A DNA stretch of 64,000 nt from Rhizobium sp. CC-YZS058 (GTDB taxonomy: Bacteria; Pseudomonadota; Alphaproteobacteria; Rhizobiales; Rhizobiaceae): the NCBI RefSeq assembly GCF_034720595.1, contig NZ_JAYESJ010000002.1, forward strand, positions 36,370-100,369. The letters run 5' to 3'. Below the pieces are notes generated by a model. The model had not been told where the DNA came from, ran no database searches, and saw only the letters and a list, made by a program, of their open reading frames with translations. Numbering within the stretch: position 1 is the stretch's first letter; every line of letters starts with the position of its first letter. The position numbers and the translations under genes were made by a program. Below, piece after piece: positions 37,690-47,563 of the stretch.

Positions 37690-38391
37690 TTGAACCAATG
37701 GTTTGAGCGTTTGACCGAGCAGGTCGCCCTGGCGCATGACGAAGCCTCGGTAAAAGCGACCCTGGAGAAGCTAAGCCAGGAAGCAGGTTTTGGGGCATAT
37801 GCCTACTTCAATCTGCAGGCAGAGACGCAAACGGCGATCTCAAACTATGATGTCGAGTGGCAGCAGCGATATTTCGAGAAATCTTATGCTCTGATCGACC
37901 CCGTCGTGCGCAATGCGCGCGATCAGTTGGAAGCATTCGCATGGTCCAACGAATCGTCGCTCAGGATGAGCAAGGAGCGCCGGAATTTTTACGGCGAAGC
38001 CGGCGAGTTCGGGATTCGCTCCGGTATCACAATACCCATCAAGACCGGTTTTGGCCGGATGGCGATGCTCACTTTGGCCTCGGAAGAAGCGGAATTTGCT
38101 CTGAGGCAATCGCTGAACCCCGTGCTTGCGGCTTCCGCGGTCGCGCAACTGCATTCGCGGCTGGAAGGACTTGGAGCGAAGCCGACACACCACACACCGA
38201 TCCGCATGAAATCGGATGAATTGACTTGCCTGCGCTGGTCGGCCGAAGGCAAGTCCATGAAGGCCATCGCCATCATCGAAAACACCACCTACGCCAATGT
38301 CGCGTTCTTCCTCCGCAACGCCAAATCGGCATTGGGTGCGACGACCTTGCCCCAAGCGACTGCCATGGCCAAGGAGTTCGGCCTGATCTAG
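37690..38391 (+). CDS. traR: Quorum-sensing transcriptional activator TraR (LuxR family), TTG start
   Basis: A 233-residue LuxR-type activator. It binds the TraI signal and should turn on tra and trb. No ATG or GTG fits the N-terminus; a TTG at 37690 is preceded by a strong AGGAGG. From this start the ligand-pocket residues fall at W57, Y61, D70 and W85, the numbers known for Agrobacterium TraR, which supports the choice. The C-terminal HTH (LTCLRWSAEGKSMKAIAII) ends in EFGLI. The gene is 2 bp from the convergent traM. Confidence 0.93.
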   Translation: MNQWFERLTEQVALAHDEASVKATLEKLSQEAGFGAYAYFNLQAETQTAISNYDVEWQQRYFEKSYALIDPVVRNARDQLEAFAWSNESSLRMSKERRNFYGEAGEFGIRSGITIPIKTGFGRMAMLTLASEEAEFALRQSLNPVLAASAVAQLHSRLEGLGAKPTHHTPIRMKSDELTCLRWSAEGKSMKAIAIIENTTYANVAFFLRNAKSALGATTLPQATAMAKEFGLI

Positions 38392-38392
38392 T

Positions 38393-38713
38393 TCAGTGCC
38401 CCTTTGATCTCGGCATGTCCGGTATGTAACCCAGAATGTCGAGAAGCGTTGAAACGACCGTCTGCTGTGCGTGGACGGCGATCATCGCCGCGATATAATT
38501 CTGACTTGCCTCACGAGCGGCTTCTGGCTCCGATGCTGCATCGAGTTTTGCTTCGAGCATCACAGCACTATCGCGCAAGCGACGGTGCTTCTCGAGCTCG
38601 CGCACGACGTGGCGTTCGATATCTTCGGGCGCCTGGTCACTCATCAATCCGATGAGTGGGCGCAATATGAGTTTGGTATCAGACACTGGCCCGTCTGCAT
38701 TTGCTTTAAACAT
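38393..38713 (-). CDS. traM: TraR antiactivator TraM
   Basis: A 106-residue helical protein with the TraM family segments LRPLIGLM near residue 17, HRRLRDSAVMLEAKL and the C-terminal HAQQTVVSTLLDILGYIP. TraM binds TraR and holds it inactive until signal levels are high. It is transcribed toward traR, the usual arrangement, so antisense interference at the shared end is possible. Confidence 0.92.
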   Translation of the reverse strand: MFKANADGPVSDTKLILRPLIGLMSDQAPEDIERHVVRELEKHRRLRDSAVMLEAKLDAASEPEAAREASQNYIAAMIAVHAQQTVVSTLLDILGYIPDMPRSKGH

Positions 38714-38800
38714 TATCGGTCCAATTACCGTCCATTTACCTCTGGTGTAAACCTTCTTTGAAACGACCTATCTACAAAAGCAAATCGGTTTAAATCCCAA

Positions 38801-38835
38801 TTACATACTATAGTTGATAAACTTAAAGTATGTAA
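38801..38835. promoter_or_regulatory. Palindromic operator upstream of the Xre regulator
   Basis: TTACATACT (38801-38809) and AGTATGTAA (38827-38835) are perfect 9-bp arms; inside them AGTT and AACT form a second small dyad around GATA. The site ends 17 bp before the start of the small Xre-type gene, which suggests autoregulation. Confidence 0.6.
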
Positions 38836-38852
38836 ACGTCGATCTTCCGACC

Positions 38853-39071
38853 ATGGATATGCGCAAGCTGGTCGGTCGGAATTTTGCCCGCCTCCGTCGG
38901 GAAAAAGGCCTGACACAGGAGGATGTGGAAGCGCGCTCCGGCTTCAGCCAGCAGTATCTGAGCGGTCTCGAAAGAGGGAAGCGAAACCCCTCCATCGTGA
39001 CACTTTATGAGATCGCTCAGGCCCTCGGCGTCAGCCATGTAGAGCTCGTCACGCCAGACCAGTCAGACTAA
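38853..39071 (+). CDS. Xre-family helix-turn-helix regulator
   Basis: A 72-residue protein that is almost only a Cro/C1-type HTH: MRKLVGRNFARLRREKGLTQ, SGFSQQYLSGLERGKRNPS (recognition helix) and ALGVSHVELV. Such regulators control plasmid or restriction/toxin functions. It has its own palindromic operator upstream. Possible targets are itself and the two genes downstream (DUF433 and HEPN), but a gap of about 120 bp separates it from them. The ATG at 38853 was chosen; 38859 is an alternative. Confidence 0.85.
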   Translation: MDMRKLVGRNFARLRREKGLTQEDVEARSGFSQQYLSGLERGKRNPSIVTLYEIAQALGVSHVELVTPDQSD

Positions 39072-39191
39072 GTAGGCGAGGCTCTCCACCGGTCAGTATG
39101 ACTGGAATTCTCTCTGATCACACCTAGAACCGAGGTCCCATTTCACAACGCGCAGTGAAATCGCTATATATTCTCCGTAAGGAGAATGATT

Positions 39192-39764
39192 ATGGTTCAG
39201 ATGTCACGTGCCTACACGCCTGCAGAAGCCGCTGCCGTCAGCGAAATTGCCGTGAAGTCGGTTCATAATGCAATCGACAAACGGATCATCGCGCGTCGTC
39301 TTTCGGAAGACGAGGGACGGGCACTCTCCGACGACGACCTGCTGCGCCTCAAGCTCTGGTATGGAGTCGGCTCTATCCTGTCGGCCGAGCGGCGCCAGCG
39401 GCTCTTCGACATGATTGACCAGAACCCGGAAGTCGATACCGTACGAGCGGACGATTACCTGATCGTCGATGTTGCCCGAGCGCGCCAGCAGCTTGCCGCA
39501 CGTGCAGACGCTCTTCGGGAAGCGGAGCAGGCGATCGAATTCGTGAAGGGTGTCGTTGGCGGCGACCCGGTTTTCAGCAAAACCCGCGTCCCAGTCAGGA
39601 CGATTGCCGCCATGAGGGCCCACGGTGCGACAACGGAAGAGATAGTCGAGGGTTATCCGGCGCTTACCGCGCGCATGGTCGAACTCGCGGAGATCTGGAC
39701 GGCCGCTCATCCGGCACGGGGTCGGCCTCGCAGGCTTTCCGACCTTGGCGCGACGGTGAAGTAG
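39192..39764 (+). CDS. DUF433-type protein, VapB45-like antitoxin (orphan)
   Basis: A 190-residue protein. The N-terminal part (YTPAEAAAVSEIAVKSVHNAIDK) is HTH-like. The C-terminal DUF433 part contains GDPVFSKTRVPVRTIAAMRAHGATTEEIVEGYP. In VapBC45-type pairs this protein neutralises a PIN-like toxin encoded just downstream; no PIN gene is present here. The ATG at 39192 is 7 nt after GGAGA, better spaced than the ATG at 39186. It may be an orphan, or its partner may be the HEPN protein that follows. Confidence 0.82.
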   Translation: MVQMSRAYTPAEAAAVSEIAVKSVHNAIDKRIIARRLSEDEGRALSDDDLLRLKLWYGVGSILSAERRQRLFDMIDQNPEVDTVRADDYLIVDVARARQQLAARADALREAEQAIEFVKGVVGGDPVFSKTRVPVRTIAAMRAHGATTEEIVEGYPALTARMVELAEIWTAAHPARGRPRRLSDLGATVK

Positions 39765-39835
39765 TCCAAGCGTATTTCGCTGCCAAAAGCTGACTGAGTA
39801 GAGTGTTTGGGAAGTAAAAATGCCCAAAAGACTAA

Positions 39836-39907
39836 AGGCGCGGTCTATTAGACCACGCCTAGCCATAATTCCGTTTAGACTCTCCAAGTGCCGTGGTAAG
39901 GCCACGG
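39836..39907. repeat. Two short hairpins in the gap before the HEPN gene
   Basis: AGGCG-GGTCTA / TAGACC-CGCCT (39836-39860) and CCGTGG / CCACGG (39891-39907) are adjacent stem-loops in the 221-bp gap. They may end transcription of the DUF433 gene or shape the leader of the next gene. No T-run is present. Confidence 0.4.
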
Positions 39908-39985
39908 GCTCGCAGCACCATTGTGCCACCACTCAGCGAGTGACTATGTTATAGAGATCCGACTCGGGAATTGCAAGGGGGACAA

Positions 39986-40822
39986 GTGTCTAGCGTTACC
40001 AAGCGGCATGTGCCGACGTCCCAGTTGCTCGGGGAGTATCTCACCTTCGTACCCACTCCGCAACAGGTCGACCACTTCAAGGTCGATATGCGTACTTTGA
40101 ACCCGACCCTGCTACGTGACAGCATACGTGAAGGCGTGAAGGTCCAGGCCCTGCAGCAGATACCCGTGCATGAGCAGCGACTGGTCATCCACCGGATCTA
40201 CACCCGCAAGGTCAAGGAGTTCTCCTCAATCTATCCATTCGTGTTCGCCGTCGAGAACGGCTTGCGCTCGGTGTTGGCTGACTATCTGGAAGAGCGCTTT
40301 GGCCGGATGGATTGGTGGGTATTGATCCGCAATGCCCGGCAAAATGGACAGGCCTACACCGCCTTCCCGAACATCCTAGGCACACCGGTCAATCCTGCCT
40401 TCGTGAAAGCTGTTTGGCGAGTGTTCGACAACATGGTCAACCCCCAGCACGTCAAGGATGTGACCGGCAACAACAAGTCCGATGAGTTCTACTATTGCCT
40501 GACACTTGGGGAACTTTGGAGGATCATGGAGGCCGATTGGGTTCTGATCCGCGACATGTTCGCCCCTGACGCCGTTCTTGGCTTCACATTCACCAAGACC
40601 ATGTTCATCGATACGATGCGAGTGATCAAGGAGACGCGCAATGAGTTGTTTCACAGCAACCCGATCAAAGATCGCAAGAAGATCGTCGAAGCGTGCGAGC
40701 GGATTCTGAACGGTTTGCAGTTCCATCTCGGCGACTACGACGCTGACCTTGGTGCTGCAACCTACGTGCGTGTACCGTCAGCCGTCATGCGCCAAGCTCG
40801 ACATGTCATACCGGCCCGATAG
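39986..40822 (+). CDS. Abi-like protein with HEPN RX4H motif
   Basis: A 278-residue protein starting at GTG (39986), 4 nt after an AGGGGG ribosome site. It contains IYPFVFAVENGLRSVLADYL and, near the C-terminus, KETRNELFHSN, where Arg218 and His223 form the RX4-6H motif of HEPN ribonucleases. HEPN proteins of this shape occur in abortive-infection and toxin systems. No membrane segment or other domain is seen. It sits alone in the pocket between traM and traH, probably as plasmid-borne defence or addiction cargo. RNase activity is an inference. Confidence 0.72.
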   Translation: MSSVTKRHVPTSQLLGEYLTFVPTPQQVDHFKVDMRTLNPTLLRDSIREGVKVQALQQIPVHEQRLVIHRIYTRKVKEFSSIYPFVFAVENGLRSVLADYLEERFGRMDWWVLIRNARQNGQAYTAFPNILGTPVNPAFVKAVWRVFDNMVNPQHVKDVTGNNKSDEFYYCLTLGELWRIMEADWVLIRDMFAPDAVLGFTFTKTMFIDTMRVIKETRNELFHSNPIKDRKKIVEACERILNGLQFHLGDYDADLGAATYVRVPSAVMRQARHVIPAR

Positions 40823-40874
40823 TCCAAGCAGAACGGCGAGTATCCTGCAACGAGCGCACTAAGGCAGATGATCT

Positions 40875-41483
40875 TCATTTCTGTCCGCCGATCCTCGTCA
40901 GGTCGATCCGGATACCGGCGTCATCGGGTTTCATTGGAGCTTCATCCGGCATATCAGCAATTTCGTCGTCTGCAACCTGGGCAGCGTCGTCACTCTCAAC
41001 CGCCGACCGCTGCACGACCGCGCCACCCGGATCCTCCGCCTGGAACACGCTCTTCCCCTCGAACTTTCCGGTCTGCCACGCATGGACAGCATCGTCGAAG
41101 AGCTGCGGAAAGACCTCCTCGCTCGTCGGATTGCCATACCATTTCGCGACGATGCGCAGGATCTTGGCAAACATTGTCGTGCCCATGCGCAGATTCGTGC
41201 AAGGGTCAACCAGATCAGCCTTCAGCTCCGACGCATCCTTCAGGCCAATGCCCGCCGGGATCTGGGTCAGGCCTACCCGTACGATAGAACCGCCAATGTT
41301 TTCGCGGACAATCTCGATGGCTTCCTCGGGCGTTTTCGGTTTGGGAACGAGGATCAGCCGGCCGCCAGATTTGACCGTAATGGCAAGGGGATCATCCGAG
41401 CCGACCGCCTGGACGAACTGTTCGACGATTGCCGGCTTTAACGATGGGTCGGCACATTCCTTGATCAGCGCAGCTTCCAGCAT
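40875..41483 (-). CDS. traH: Conjugal transfer protein TraH
   Basis: A 202-residue protein of the Ti-type traAFBH operon. It begins MLEAALIKECADPSLKPA and ends in an acidic tail (DDAAQVADDEIADMPDE). The function of TraH is not well defined. The ATG at 41483 matches the family opening; an ATG at 41546 adds 21 residues that overlap the end of traB. Last gene of the operon. Confidence 0.9.
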   Translation of the reverse strand: MLEAALIKECADPSLKPAIVEQFVQAVGSDDPLAITVKSGGRLILVPKPKTPEEAIEIVRENIGGSIVRVGLTQIPAGIGLKDASELKADLVDPCTNLRMGTTMFAKILRIVAKWYGNPTSEEVFPQLFDDAVHAWQTGKFEGKSVFQAEDPGGAVVQRSAVESDDAAQVADDEIADMPDEAPMKPDDAGIRIDLTRIGGQK

Positions 41484-41497
41484 ACGAGCTCCAAACG

Positions 41498-42658
41498 TTA
41501 AGTGTTGAACGAGATGACGAGCGGCAGGCCGAACAGGCGGGCCCACGCCCCGCTACTCGCCCGCTGAATGTCGATGATCGATGTCCCAGCGGTCCACCAG
41601 CCGTTTCCGACTGCGACGATGGCATCGGGCCGATGGAAGGCCGATTGCAGGATCGGCCAGACGAGGAGCAGCTCGTAGCAGATCAGCGGCGCCACACTTT
41701 GGTTGCCGACGTCAACGACGGGATTGGCAAAGAAATGTGCCCGGGCGCTGCCTTGATCGCCGATCCAGGCGCTCCAAGGCTGCCACATCGACCCGGGCAC
41801 CGGCATCCGCTCACGGTAGAGAACCTGGCCACCGTCAGCAGACAATTTTACGAGCACATTGTCGTAGCCTTGGCTGTCGACGATGGCTGCTCCTGCGATG
41901 GCGATGATGCCCGTATCCGTGAGAGCTCTCTGCCAGATGCGGCCAACAGTCGGCGTCCAGAAACCGATAGCGCTTTCCGGCAGCACGATCGTTGTGCCCG
42001 GCGGTTGGGCGCGAGCAATTTCGATCAGCTCCTTTTGCCGCTTGAGGCCAGCTTCGCGTCCGAGAGATGCGCCCATTTCGAGGTCGACACCTATCCACGA
42101 CGAAGGTAGAATCGGCGGCGTCCACTCAGCGGCGGACCAGAGCCAGAAGCCTGCCATGGCTATGGCTGCAGCCGGCCGATACCGCGTCGTCATGACGATC
42201 AGGCCGGCTGCCATCGCTCCCAGACCCCACCATTCCCAGCCGGGAAACAGAACGCCTGCGGCGGTGACCGGATGTGCCCATCCCAGGATGCCGAAGGGTG
42301 GAACCGCCATCGCAAAACAAGCAGCCATGTATCGCAGAGGCTTTCGCCATCCCTTGCGATCGGTCCAGAGCACCGCATGGACCGCAACGAAGGCGGAGGA
42401 GGCGACCAGCCATAGCAGAAGACCGGGCCAGATATCCGATGAATAGAAGTTGGCCACACCCTGCGGCAATCCCCTCGATGCGGCGAGAAAGTAGGCTGCA
42501 GAGATCGCCGTTCCCTGCAGGCGCGTGCGCGCCAGAGACCAGAGCATAGGGAATGCCCCAGCGATGGGCAAAAGAAGCACGTCACCGCTCCAGCCGATCC
42601 ATCCGGTGCTCGTCGATAGAGCAATGAGGACACCCGATCGGAAGAGGTCATGGCGCAT
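41498..42658 (-). CDS. traB: Conjugal transfer protein TraB (nitrilase-like)
   Basis: A 386-residue inner-membrane protein. The N-terminal half has about six hydrophobic helices; the C-terminal half resembles the nitrilase domain of apolipoprotein N-acyltransferase ([12 protein letters not shown] with the Glu, [12 protein letters not shown] with the Lys region, PLICYELL with the Cys). In Ti-type plasmids TraB raises transfer efficiency. The 5' end overlaps the traF end by 11 bp. Confidence 0.92.
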   Translation of the reverse strand: MRHDLFRSGVLIALSTSTGWIGWSGDVLLLPIAGAFPMLWSLARTRLQGTAISAAYFLAASRGLPQGVANFYSSDIWPGLLLWLVASSAFVAVHAVLWTDRKGWRKPLRYMAACFAMAVPPFGILGWAHPVTAAGVLFPGWEWWGLGAMAAGLIVMTTRYRPAAAIAMAGFWLWSAAEWTPPILPSSWIGVDLEMGASLGREAGLKRQKELIEIARAQPPGTTIVLPESAIGFWTPTVGRIWQRALTDTGIIAIAGAAIVDSQGYDNVLVKLSADGGQVLYRERMPVPGSMWQPWSAWIGDQGSARAHFFANPVVDVGNQSVAPLICYELLLVWPILQSAFHRPDAIVAVGNGWWTAGTSIIDIQRASSGAWARLFGLPLVISFNT

Positions 42659-43214
42659 AAGTCCAGACCTCCTGCGCCAGTCCAAGGATGCCATTCATCG
42701 GAAGAGGGCCGAAGTACCGGCTGTCGAATGACCCTGGAAACTCGGAATGCAGGAAGGCCATCCCTGGCGGAACGACGCCCCCGTCGTAGCGCACCATCTC
42801 ACGCCCCTGGCCGTCCACCCCCGCAACACGGGATTGAGGCAGCGGCCGACCATCGACGCGGACATCATCAGCTATCTCGATCGTCTGTCCGGATGTCGCC
42901 GCAACCGTCTTGATCAGCGGCGCGACGCTGCCGGCGCAGAGGCCGAAGCGCAGATATCCCCGCGCGCGCGCCTCACGCATTGCATCGGTGTCCGGTGGGC
43001 AAATGAAGACCAGATCGCCGACCAGGATCGGGCGATCGGGCTTGACGATCCGCCACAGGCCCAGCGGTTCGCTTGGTGTGAGATTGACCCTGAAGCCCTG
43101 TCCGCCAAGCAGCACGATGAAGCCAAGTGCGAACAGAGTGAAGCTGGAAACCCGGTAGAACCAGACAAGCCGTTTCATGCGCCGCAGCACTCTATGACGA
43201 TGACGCATCTTCAT
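42648..43214 (-). CDS. traF: Conjugal transfer pilin peptidase TraF (S26 family)
   Basis: A 188-residue signal-peptidase-like enzyme that trims and cyclises the TrbC pilin. It has an N-terminal membrane helix ([14 protein letters not shown]), the serine motif [11 protein letters not shown] and the lysine motif [13 protein letters not shown], then the conserved [10 protein letters not shown] near the end. The ATG at 43214 overlaps the traA stop (ATGA), suggesting coupling. Confidence 0.93.
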   Translation of the reverse strand: MKMRHRHRVLRRMKRLVWFYRVSSFTLFALGFIVLLGGQGFRVNLTPSEPLGLWRIVKPDRPILVGDLVFICPPDTDAMREARARGYLRFGLCAGSVAPLIKTVAATSGQTIEIADDVRVDGRPLPQSRVAGVDGQGREMVRYDGGVVPPGMAFLHSEFPGSFDSRYFGPLPMNGILGLAQEVWTYAP

Positions 43215-46200
43215 TTGAGGGTCAGGCCCTGGGACTTGATCTGGCGCAGTGTCTCTGCCTGCTTGAGTGCCGTCACGCTGCGCTCGTGGGCAGACAGTTG
43301 CTGAACCGTCCGCATCGTGTTCCAAGCCTGTTGCACCTCGCTCTTCTGGGCAGCATTCATGCCTGCAGTCACGCGCTGGAATGCCTCGCCATCGGAGTCT
43401 TTCGCTGCGAGCGGAAGCAGGGTTCTTTCTCCGAAACGTTCCGTGACCGCCTTGGCAAAACCCTCGAGTTCAGCCTTCACCATTTTGTCGGCAAGGGCAT
43501 ATTCCAGACCTGCTGGCAGATCATTCCTGTCGATGGCGTCACGTACCCGTTCGAGCACACTCTTCGCATTGGCAGAGAGGGCAGGGATCTCCAGGGCGAC
43601 TTGTCTACGGACAGCCAGTTCCTGGGCGTGGTTGCGGCGTTCGGCCTCGCCACGCTGGCGCAGGTAATCACCGATGCTGTCGGCCAGCGGCGCAACATTC
43701 TTCAGCGCACGGTCGCGATCCGCCTTGTCGATGCGGCTTGCGAGAAGACCGGTCTTGCCTTTGAGGCCGCCGAAGGTTTCCGGCTCTGCAGTGATCCTGG
43801 AAATTGTCTTCGCCGCGGCCGCCTCATCCTGCAGCATCGCGTCAACATTCACCGCCTTGAACGCCGCTTCCGGGTTGGCGAAAACATGATGGAAGCGCAT
43901 GGACACTTCCTCCCACTGCTTCTTCAAGGCGGGGTCGGCGGCGATCCTGTCTTCGACGGCCTGGTCGATTGTTTTGGGGAAGGTCGTGATGCCTGAAACC
44001 ATCGGCTTTTCCTCCTCGGCTGTGTTCGGGATGGAGATGTTGCTGCTGTGACGCGCCAAGCCGAGCCTCGTGCCAAGGGCTGCGAGCTTTGCGGCGAGAT
44101 CGATGAGCCGCTGCTTCTGGCGGACGGTCCAGGCGAGCCGGTCCTTCGAGATCGTGCGCGCGACATTCATCAGATGCAGGCCACGCGCTTCCGCAAATCG
44201 CAGCGCGGCGCGATAGGACGATGCACCCTCATAGTCCAGGGTCGTTTCCTTCGATCCATCGCGGGCCAGCCGCTCCTTGAGCCGCTCCATCGCCAGTTCC
44301 GCGACGCGAACGACCTTCCAGGTGTTGCGCTCGGCCGTCGTGCCATCCGGCAATGTGACCGTCTCCGATCCATCGTGCTTCAGACCGATGCGATCACCGA
44401 TATCAGGCCGAGCGTCCTCGAGGGCACGCTTGAGATCGACACCCCAGATCGTGCGTTGCTGTCCGTCACTATCTTCGAGCATCACGAAGTAGCTGTCACG
44501 GTTCCCAGGCTTGTGTTCGTAGGGCGCGACACCATGCTCGAGCAGGATGCCACCGCGGCGGTTGGTGAACTCTTCCATGCCGACATGAAGCTCGGCGACC
44601 TCGCGATGGCGCGTCATCGCGACATAGGTCAGGTGACGGTCGAGCGTGCTGGATGCAAGGACTTTGACACGGTCGACGGTTGCGCCCTGGGACTTGTGGA
44701 TCGTGGTCGCATAGCCATGATCGACATTGGCATAGAACCGCTGTTCGACGATGACCCGCGTGCGGCTCTCTCCGTCGCCGATCTCGGCCACGATGCGACC
44801 AGGTGCTGCATCCACGACCTTGGCCAGCATGCCGTTCTTGACGCCGAGGCTGCCCTCGTTCTTCAGGAAGACGATCTGGTCCCCGGCGGCAAAACGACGG
44901 GGGCCATCTTCGGTGTTGAACGCAAAACCTTCGCCGACAATACCGCGCTCGACGAGCCTCCCACGCGCAAGCTCGTTCAGTTCACGCACGTCACGACGAC
45001 GGTGTGCGAGGATGAGCGTGGTCTTGTCAGGATCGAAATCACGGTTCCAGCTCTCGATCAGCCCTTCGATCGCATCCTGCCTCGTCCAGCCGCTATGTAC
45101 CAACCCGGCCTGCTCATAGGCGTTCAGCGCGCTCCCCACGTTTCCACGCGCCAGATCGAGTGAAGCATCTCGCATCCACTGATCACGCTGGCGGTAGATC
45201 GTCTCCAGCTCCGCATAGCCAACGCGATCGGTGATGGCCCGGAATGCCGCACCTGCTTCGATCGGCTGTAGCTGATCGGGATCCCCGATCAGGACGAGCT
45301 TGGCGCCGGCCTTCACCACCGCTTCCACGAACAAGGCAAGCTGACGCGAGGACACCATGCCCGCCTCGTCGATGACGAAGATCGTCTTATCGTCGAGGTG
45401 ATCCCGCTCCTTCTCCCAGCGCAGTTCCCAGGATGAGAGCGTTCGGGAAACGATGCCTGCTTCCTTCTCCAAGCCTTCTGCAGCTTTGCCGGCCAGTGCC
45501 CCGCCGACGACCCGATAGCCAGCGGCCTCCCAAACCTCGCGAGCAGCCTTCATCATCGTGGTCTTGCCAGCGCCGGCACGGCCGATGACAGCGGCGATCC
45601 CGGCGTCGCCAGCGACATGTTTGATCGCCGTCTTCTGCTCGTCGGACAGACGATCATGCCGGGCAAACGTCGCCTCGATAACAGAGTTACGAACGCCGTG
45701 TGATGAACGGCGCGAAAGCGAGATTGCGCGACTGGCCATCTCGGCTTCGAGCCTGATTAGCTCGCGCGTCGTGTACTTTGCCGATGTCCGGGCACCTGTC
45801 GCAAAGTCCACCTGCTCGCGATCCAGGCGAAGGGTCTCCGGGCTCTGCAGGATGCGCGCCATCAAGTTCTGAAAGAGACCGGCGTCATCGATATAGCGAT
45901 GCAGGACCTTGGCGACATCTTGGCCGTCGAACACGCTCTTCTCCCGCGTGATCAGGTCAAGCACGATCTCGGGATTACGCTGGATACGGCGCGCGTTCTC
46001 CGCCCGCCGCTCTTGCTGGAACCCCAGCCGTTCGAGCGCAGTTCTCTCTTCCGCACTCTCCGATTTCCTTTCGATCGCCTTCGTACCGACGCCGAGATGG
46101 ATGGTCGGCGCAAGTTCGATGCCCTGCTTCTCGAAGGAGCGACCGTCGACCCGGATGTCGAGGCCGGCCAACGCCAGATGCCGGTTCTGGCAGGCAAACC

Positions 46201-46792
46201 AGCCGTCGCGAAACACGTTGAAATTCTCGAGCCCACCGGCCCAGAGTTCGTAGACGATCTTGTTACTGTCATTGCGTAGCGCATTGCCGTCCGGTCCCAC
46301 GACGGCCACCTTCTTCGAACCGAAACCGTCTTCGGTCAGGGGCCGCAGCGTCGTCATCAGGTGGATATGCGGATTGCCCGGCGCGTCGTGAAACACCCAG
46401 TCGGCAACCATGCCTTGGGCCGTGATGTGCCTGGCAACGAAATCCCTGACGAGCTCGACGTTCTGCTCGGCTGACAGCTCGATCGGCAAGGCGATGGTGA
46501 TGTCCTTTGCGAGCTGCGCGTCCGACCGTTTCTCAAATTCTTCGACCTTGTTCCAGAAAGCTTCCGACGCCCCCGCGACAGACCTATCGGCAATCAACGA
46601 TTGCAGCCATTCCGGCGCGTCGGCCGGGATGACAAACTCCTCATGCAGCAGGCCCTGCTTGCGGGTGTAATCGATCGTCCTGGCTTCCCGCTCATAGTCC
46701 ATCTTGGCGCAATGCCGGTAGGCCGCCGACAACACGGCGCTGCGGCCGGAGCCGCGCGCAACGATGCTGACTGAGAAATGCGGGACGGCCAT
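43211..46792 (-). CDS. traA: Ti-type conjugative relaxase TraA
   Basis: A 1,193-residue relaxase-helicase that nicks oriT and unwinds the strand for transfer. The N-terminal MobA/MobL domain starts [20 protein letters not shown] and carries the metal histidines in [13 protein letters not shown] (about residue 137). A RecD-like helicase follows, with Walker [10 protein letters not shown] (about 398-406) and [12 protein letters not shown]. The C-terminus is a long charged helical region. The start at 46792 matches the family; an ATG at 46939 would run through oriT. First gene of traAFBH. Confidence 0.96.
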   Translation of the reverse strand: MAVPHFSVSIVARGSGRSAVLSAAYRHCAKMDYEREARTIDYTRKQGLLHEEFVIPADAPEWLQSLIADRSVAGASEAFWNKVEEFEKRSDAQLAKDITIALPIELSAEQNVELVRDFVARHITAQGMVADWVFHDAPGNPHIHLMTTLRPLTEDGFGSKKVAVVGPDGNALRNDSNKIVYELWAGGLENFNVFRDGWFACQNRHLALAGLDIRVDGRSFEKQGIELAPTIHLGVGTKAIERKSESAEERTALERLGFQQERRAENARRIQRNPEIVLDLITREKSVFDGQDVAKVLHRYIDDAGLFQNLMARILQSPETLRLDREQVDFATGARTSAKYTTRELIRLEAEMASRAISLSRRSSHGVRNSVIEATFARHDRLSDEQKTAIKHVAGDAGIAAVIGRAGAGKTTMMKAAREVWEAAGYRVVGGALAGKAAEGLEKEAGIVSRTLSSWELRWEKERDHLDDKTIFVIDEAGMVSSRQLALFVEAVVKAGAKLVLIGDPDQLQPIEAGAAFRAITDRVGYAELETIYRQRDQWMRDASLDLARGNVGSALNAYEQAGLVHSGWTRQDAIEGLIESWNRDFDPDKTTLILAHRRRDVRELNELARGRLVERGIVGEGFAFNTEDGPRRFAAGDQIVFLKNEGSLGVKNGMLAKVVDAAPGRIVAEIGDGESRTRVIVEQRFYANVDHGYATTIHKSQGATVDRVKVLASSTLDRHLTYVAMTRHREVAELHVGMEEFTNRRGGILLEHGVAPYEHKPGNRDSYFVMLEDSDGQQRTIWGVDLKRALEDARPDIGDRIGLKHDGSETVTLPDGTTAERNTWKVVRVAELAMERLKERLARDGSKETTLDYEGASSYRAALRFAEARGLHLMNVARTISKDRLAWTVRQKQRLIDLAAKLAALGTRLGLARHSSNISIPNTAEEEKPMVSGITTFPKTIDQAVEDRIAADPALKKQWEEVSMRFHHVFANPEAAFKAVNVDAMLQDEAAAAKTISRITAEPETFGGLKGKTGLLASRIDKADRDRALKNVAPLADSIGDYLRQRGEAERRNHAQELAVRRQVALEIPALSANAKSVLERVRDAIDRNDLPAGLEYALADKMVKAELEGFAKAVTERFGERTLLPLAAKDSDGEAFQRVTAGMNAAQKSEVQQAWNTMRTVQQLSAHERSVTALKQAETLRQIKSQGLTLK

Positions 46793-46879
46793 GACCAGGC
46801 AAGCTCCTCGATCGAACAAAATCAACGTGTTCGTCAGGAGCGGAGGGCCCCGCCAGGGCCCGAAAGCGAAGCGTCGCAT

Positions 46880-46930
46880 CAGCGACGTATAATTGCGCCC
46901 TTCGGATCCGTCCTTGCGAACGGACGGGAT
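46880..46930. other. oriT, Ti/RSF1010-type origin of transfer
   Basis: On the minus strand the segment 46880-46905 reads GGGCGCAATTATACGTC with flanking bases, the conserved nick region of Ti-type and RSF1010-type oriT. Next to it is a hairpin (CCGTCC / GGACGG around TTGCGAAC, 46906-46930). It lies between the divergent traA and traC operons, exactly where oriT sits in Agrobacterium plasmids. Confidence 0.9.
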
Positions 46931-46956
46931 GATGCTCAAAAGCGTAGGCTCCGCCT

Positions 46957-46974
46957 ACTCGCATTTCTGTTAGT
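46957..46974. promoter_or_regulatory. Candidate TraR box 3 between traA and traC
   Basis: ACTCGCATTTCTGTTAGT matches box 1 (27177-27194) at 14 of 18 positions, with an intact right half. It lies 73 bp before traC and 165 bp before traA, placed to activate both divergent operons. Confidence 0.55.
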
Positions 46975-47046
46975 AGATCGGCACGCCGATCTGAACGACT
47001 CTGGCTGCGTGAACCACGTCATGCAGCAATAGAGGACAATCCAGAG

Positions 47047-47343
47047 ATGAAGAAGCCATCCTCCAAGATCCGCGAAGAAATCGCCAAACTCCAGGAGCAG
47101 CTCAAGCACGCGGAAACGAGAGAGGCCGAGCGCATCGGTCGCATTGCGCTCCGGGCAGGCCTTGGCGAGATCGAAATTGAGGAGACCGAGTTTCAGGCAG
47201 CGTTCGAGGAACTGGCGAAACGCTTTCGCGGAGGCAAGTCCAGCACGAGCGGAAGGAAAGGGGCGGGCGACAGCAGCACGGGCAGCGGGCAGACCGAGGC
47301 GCTCGCGTCTGGCTCGACTTCGGGCGGCGTTGGCGAGGCTTGA
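47047..47343 (+). CDS. traC: Conjugal transfer protein TraC
   Basis: A 98-residue accessory protein of DNA processing. It opens [20 protein letters not shown], a helical/coiled-coil start typical of TraC, then [22 protein letters not shown], and ends in a low-complexity Gly/Ser tail. In Ti-type plasmids TraC helps TraA at oriT. First gene of traCDG, beside oriT. Confidence 0.9.
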   Translation: MKKPSSKIREEIAKLQEQLKHAETREAERIGRIALRAGLGEIEIEETEFQAAFEELAKRFRGGKSSTSGRKGAGDSSTGSGQTEALASGSTSGGVGEA

Positions 47344-47347
47344 GCGG

Positions 47348-47563
47348 ATGAGCAGGAACGCAACGTCCGACGCCCGGAAGAAGGACACGCGCGACAAGAT
47401 CGAGCTCGGTGGCCTCATCGTCAAAGCTGGTCTCCGGTTCGAGAAGCGGGCGCTTCTGCTCGGCGCATTGATAGACCTGCAGCGCCGGCTGAAGTCCGAC
47501 GGCCATGAGCGATCACGATTGACGGCGATCGGGGCGGAGGCTTTCGGCAATGAAGGCGAATAA
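47348..47563 (+). CDS. traD: Conjugal transfer protein TraD
   Basis: A 71-residue protein with the family core [20 protein letters not shown] followed by [12 protein letters not shown]. TraD of Ti-type plasmids is a small conserved helper of the coupling protein; its exact role is unclear. It starts 4 bp after traC and overlaps traG by 14 bp. Confidence 0.9.
   Translation: MSRNATSDARKKDTRDKIELGGLIVKAGLRFEKRALLLGALIDLQRRLKSDGHERSRLTAIGAEAFGNEGE

Noticed and set aside
39836..39907. Possible tRNA-like fold
   Set aside because: Two simple hairpins are present but there is no acceptor stem, T-loop motif or cloverleaf.
46793..46939. Longer TraA start at 46939
   Set aside because: It would translate through oriT and add 49 residues that do not look like the relaxase N-terminus; the ATG at 46792 starts exactly at the family opening MAVPHFS.
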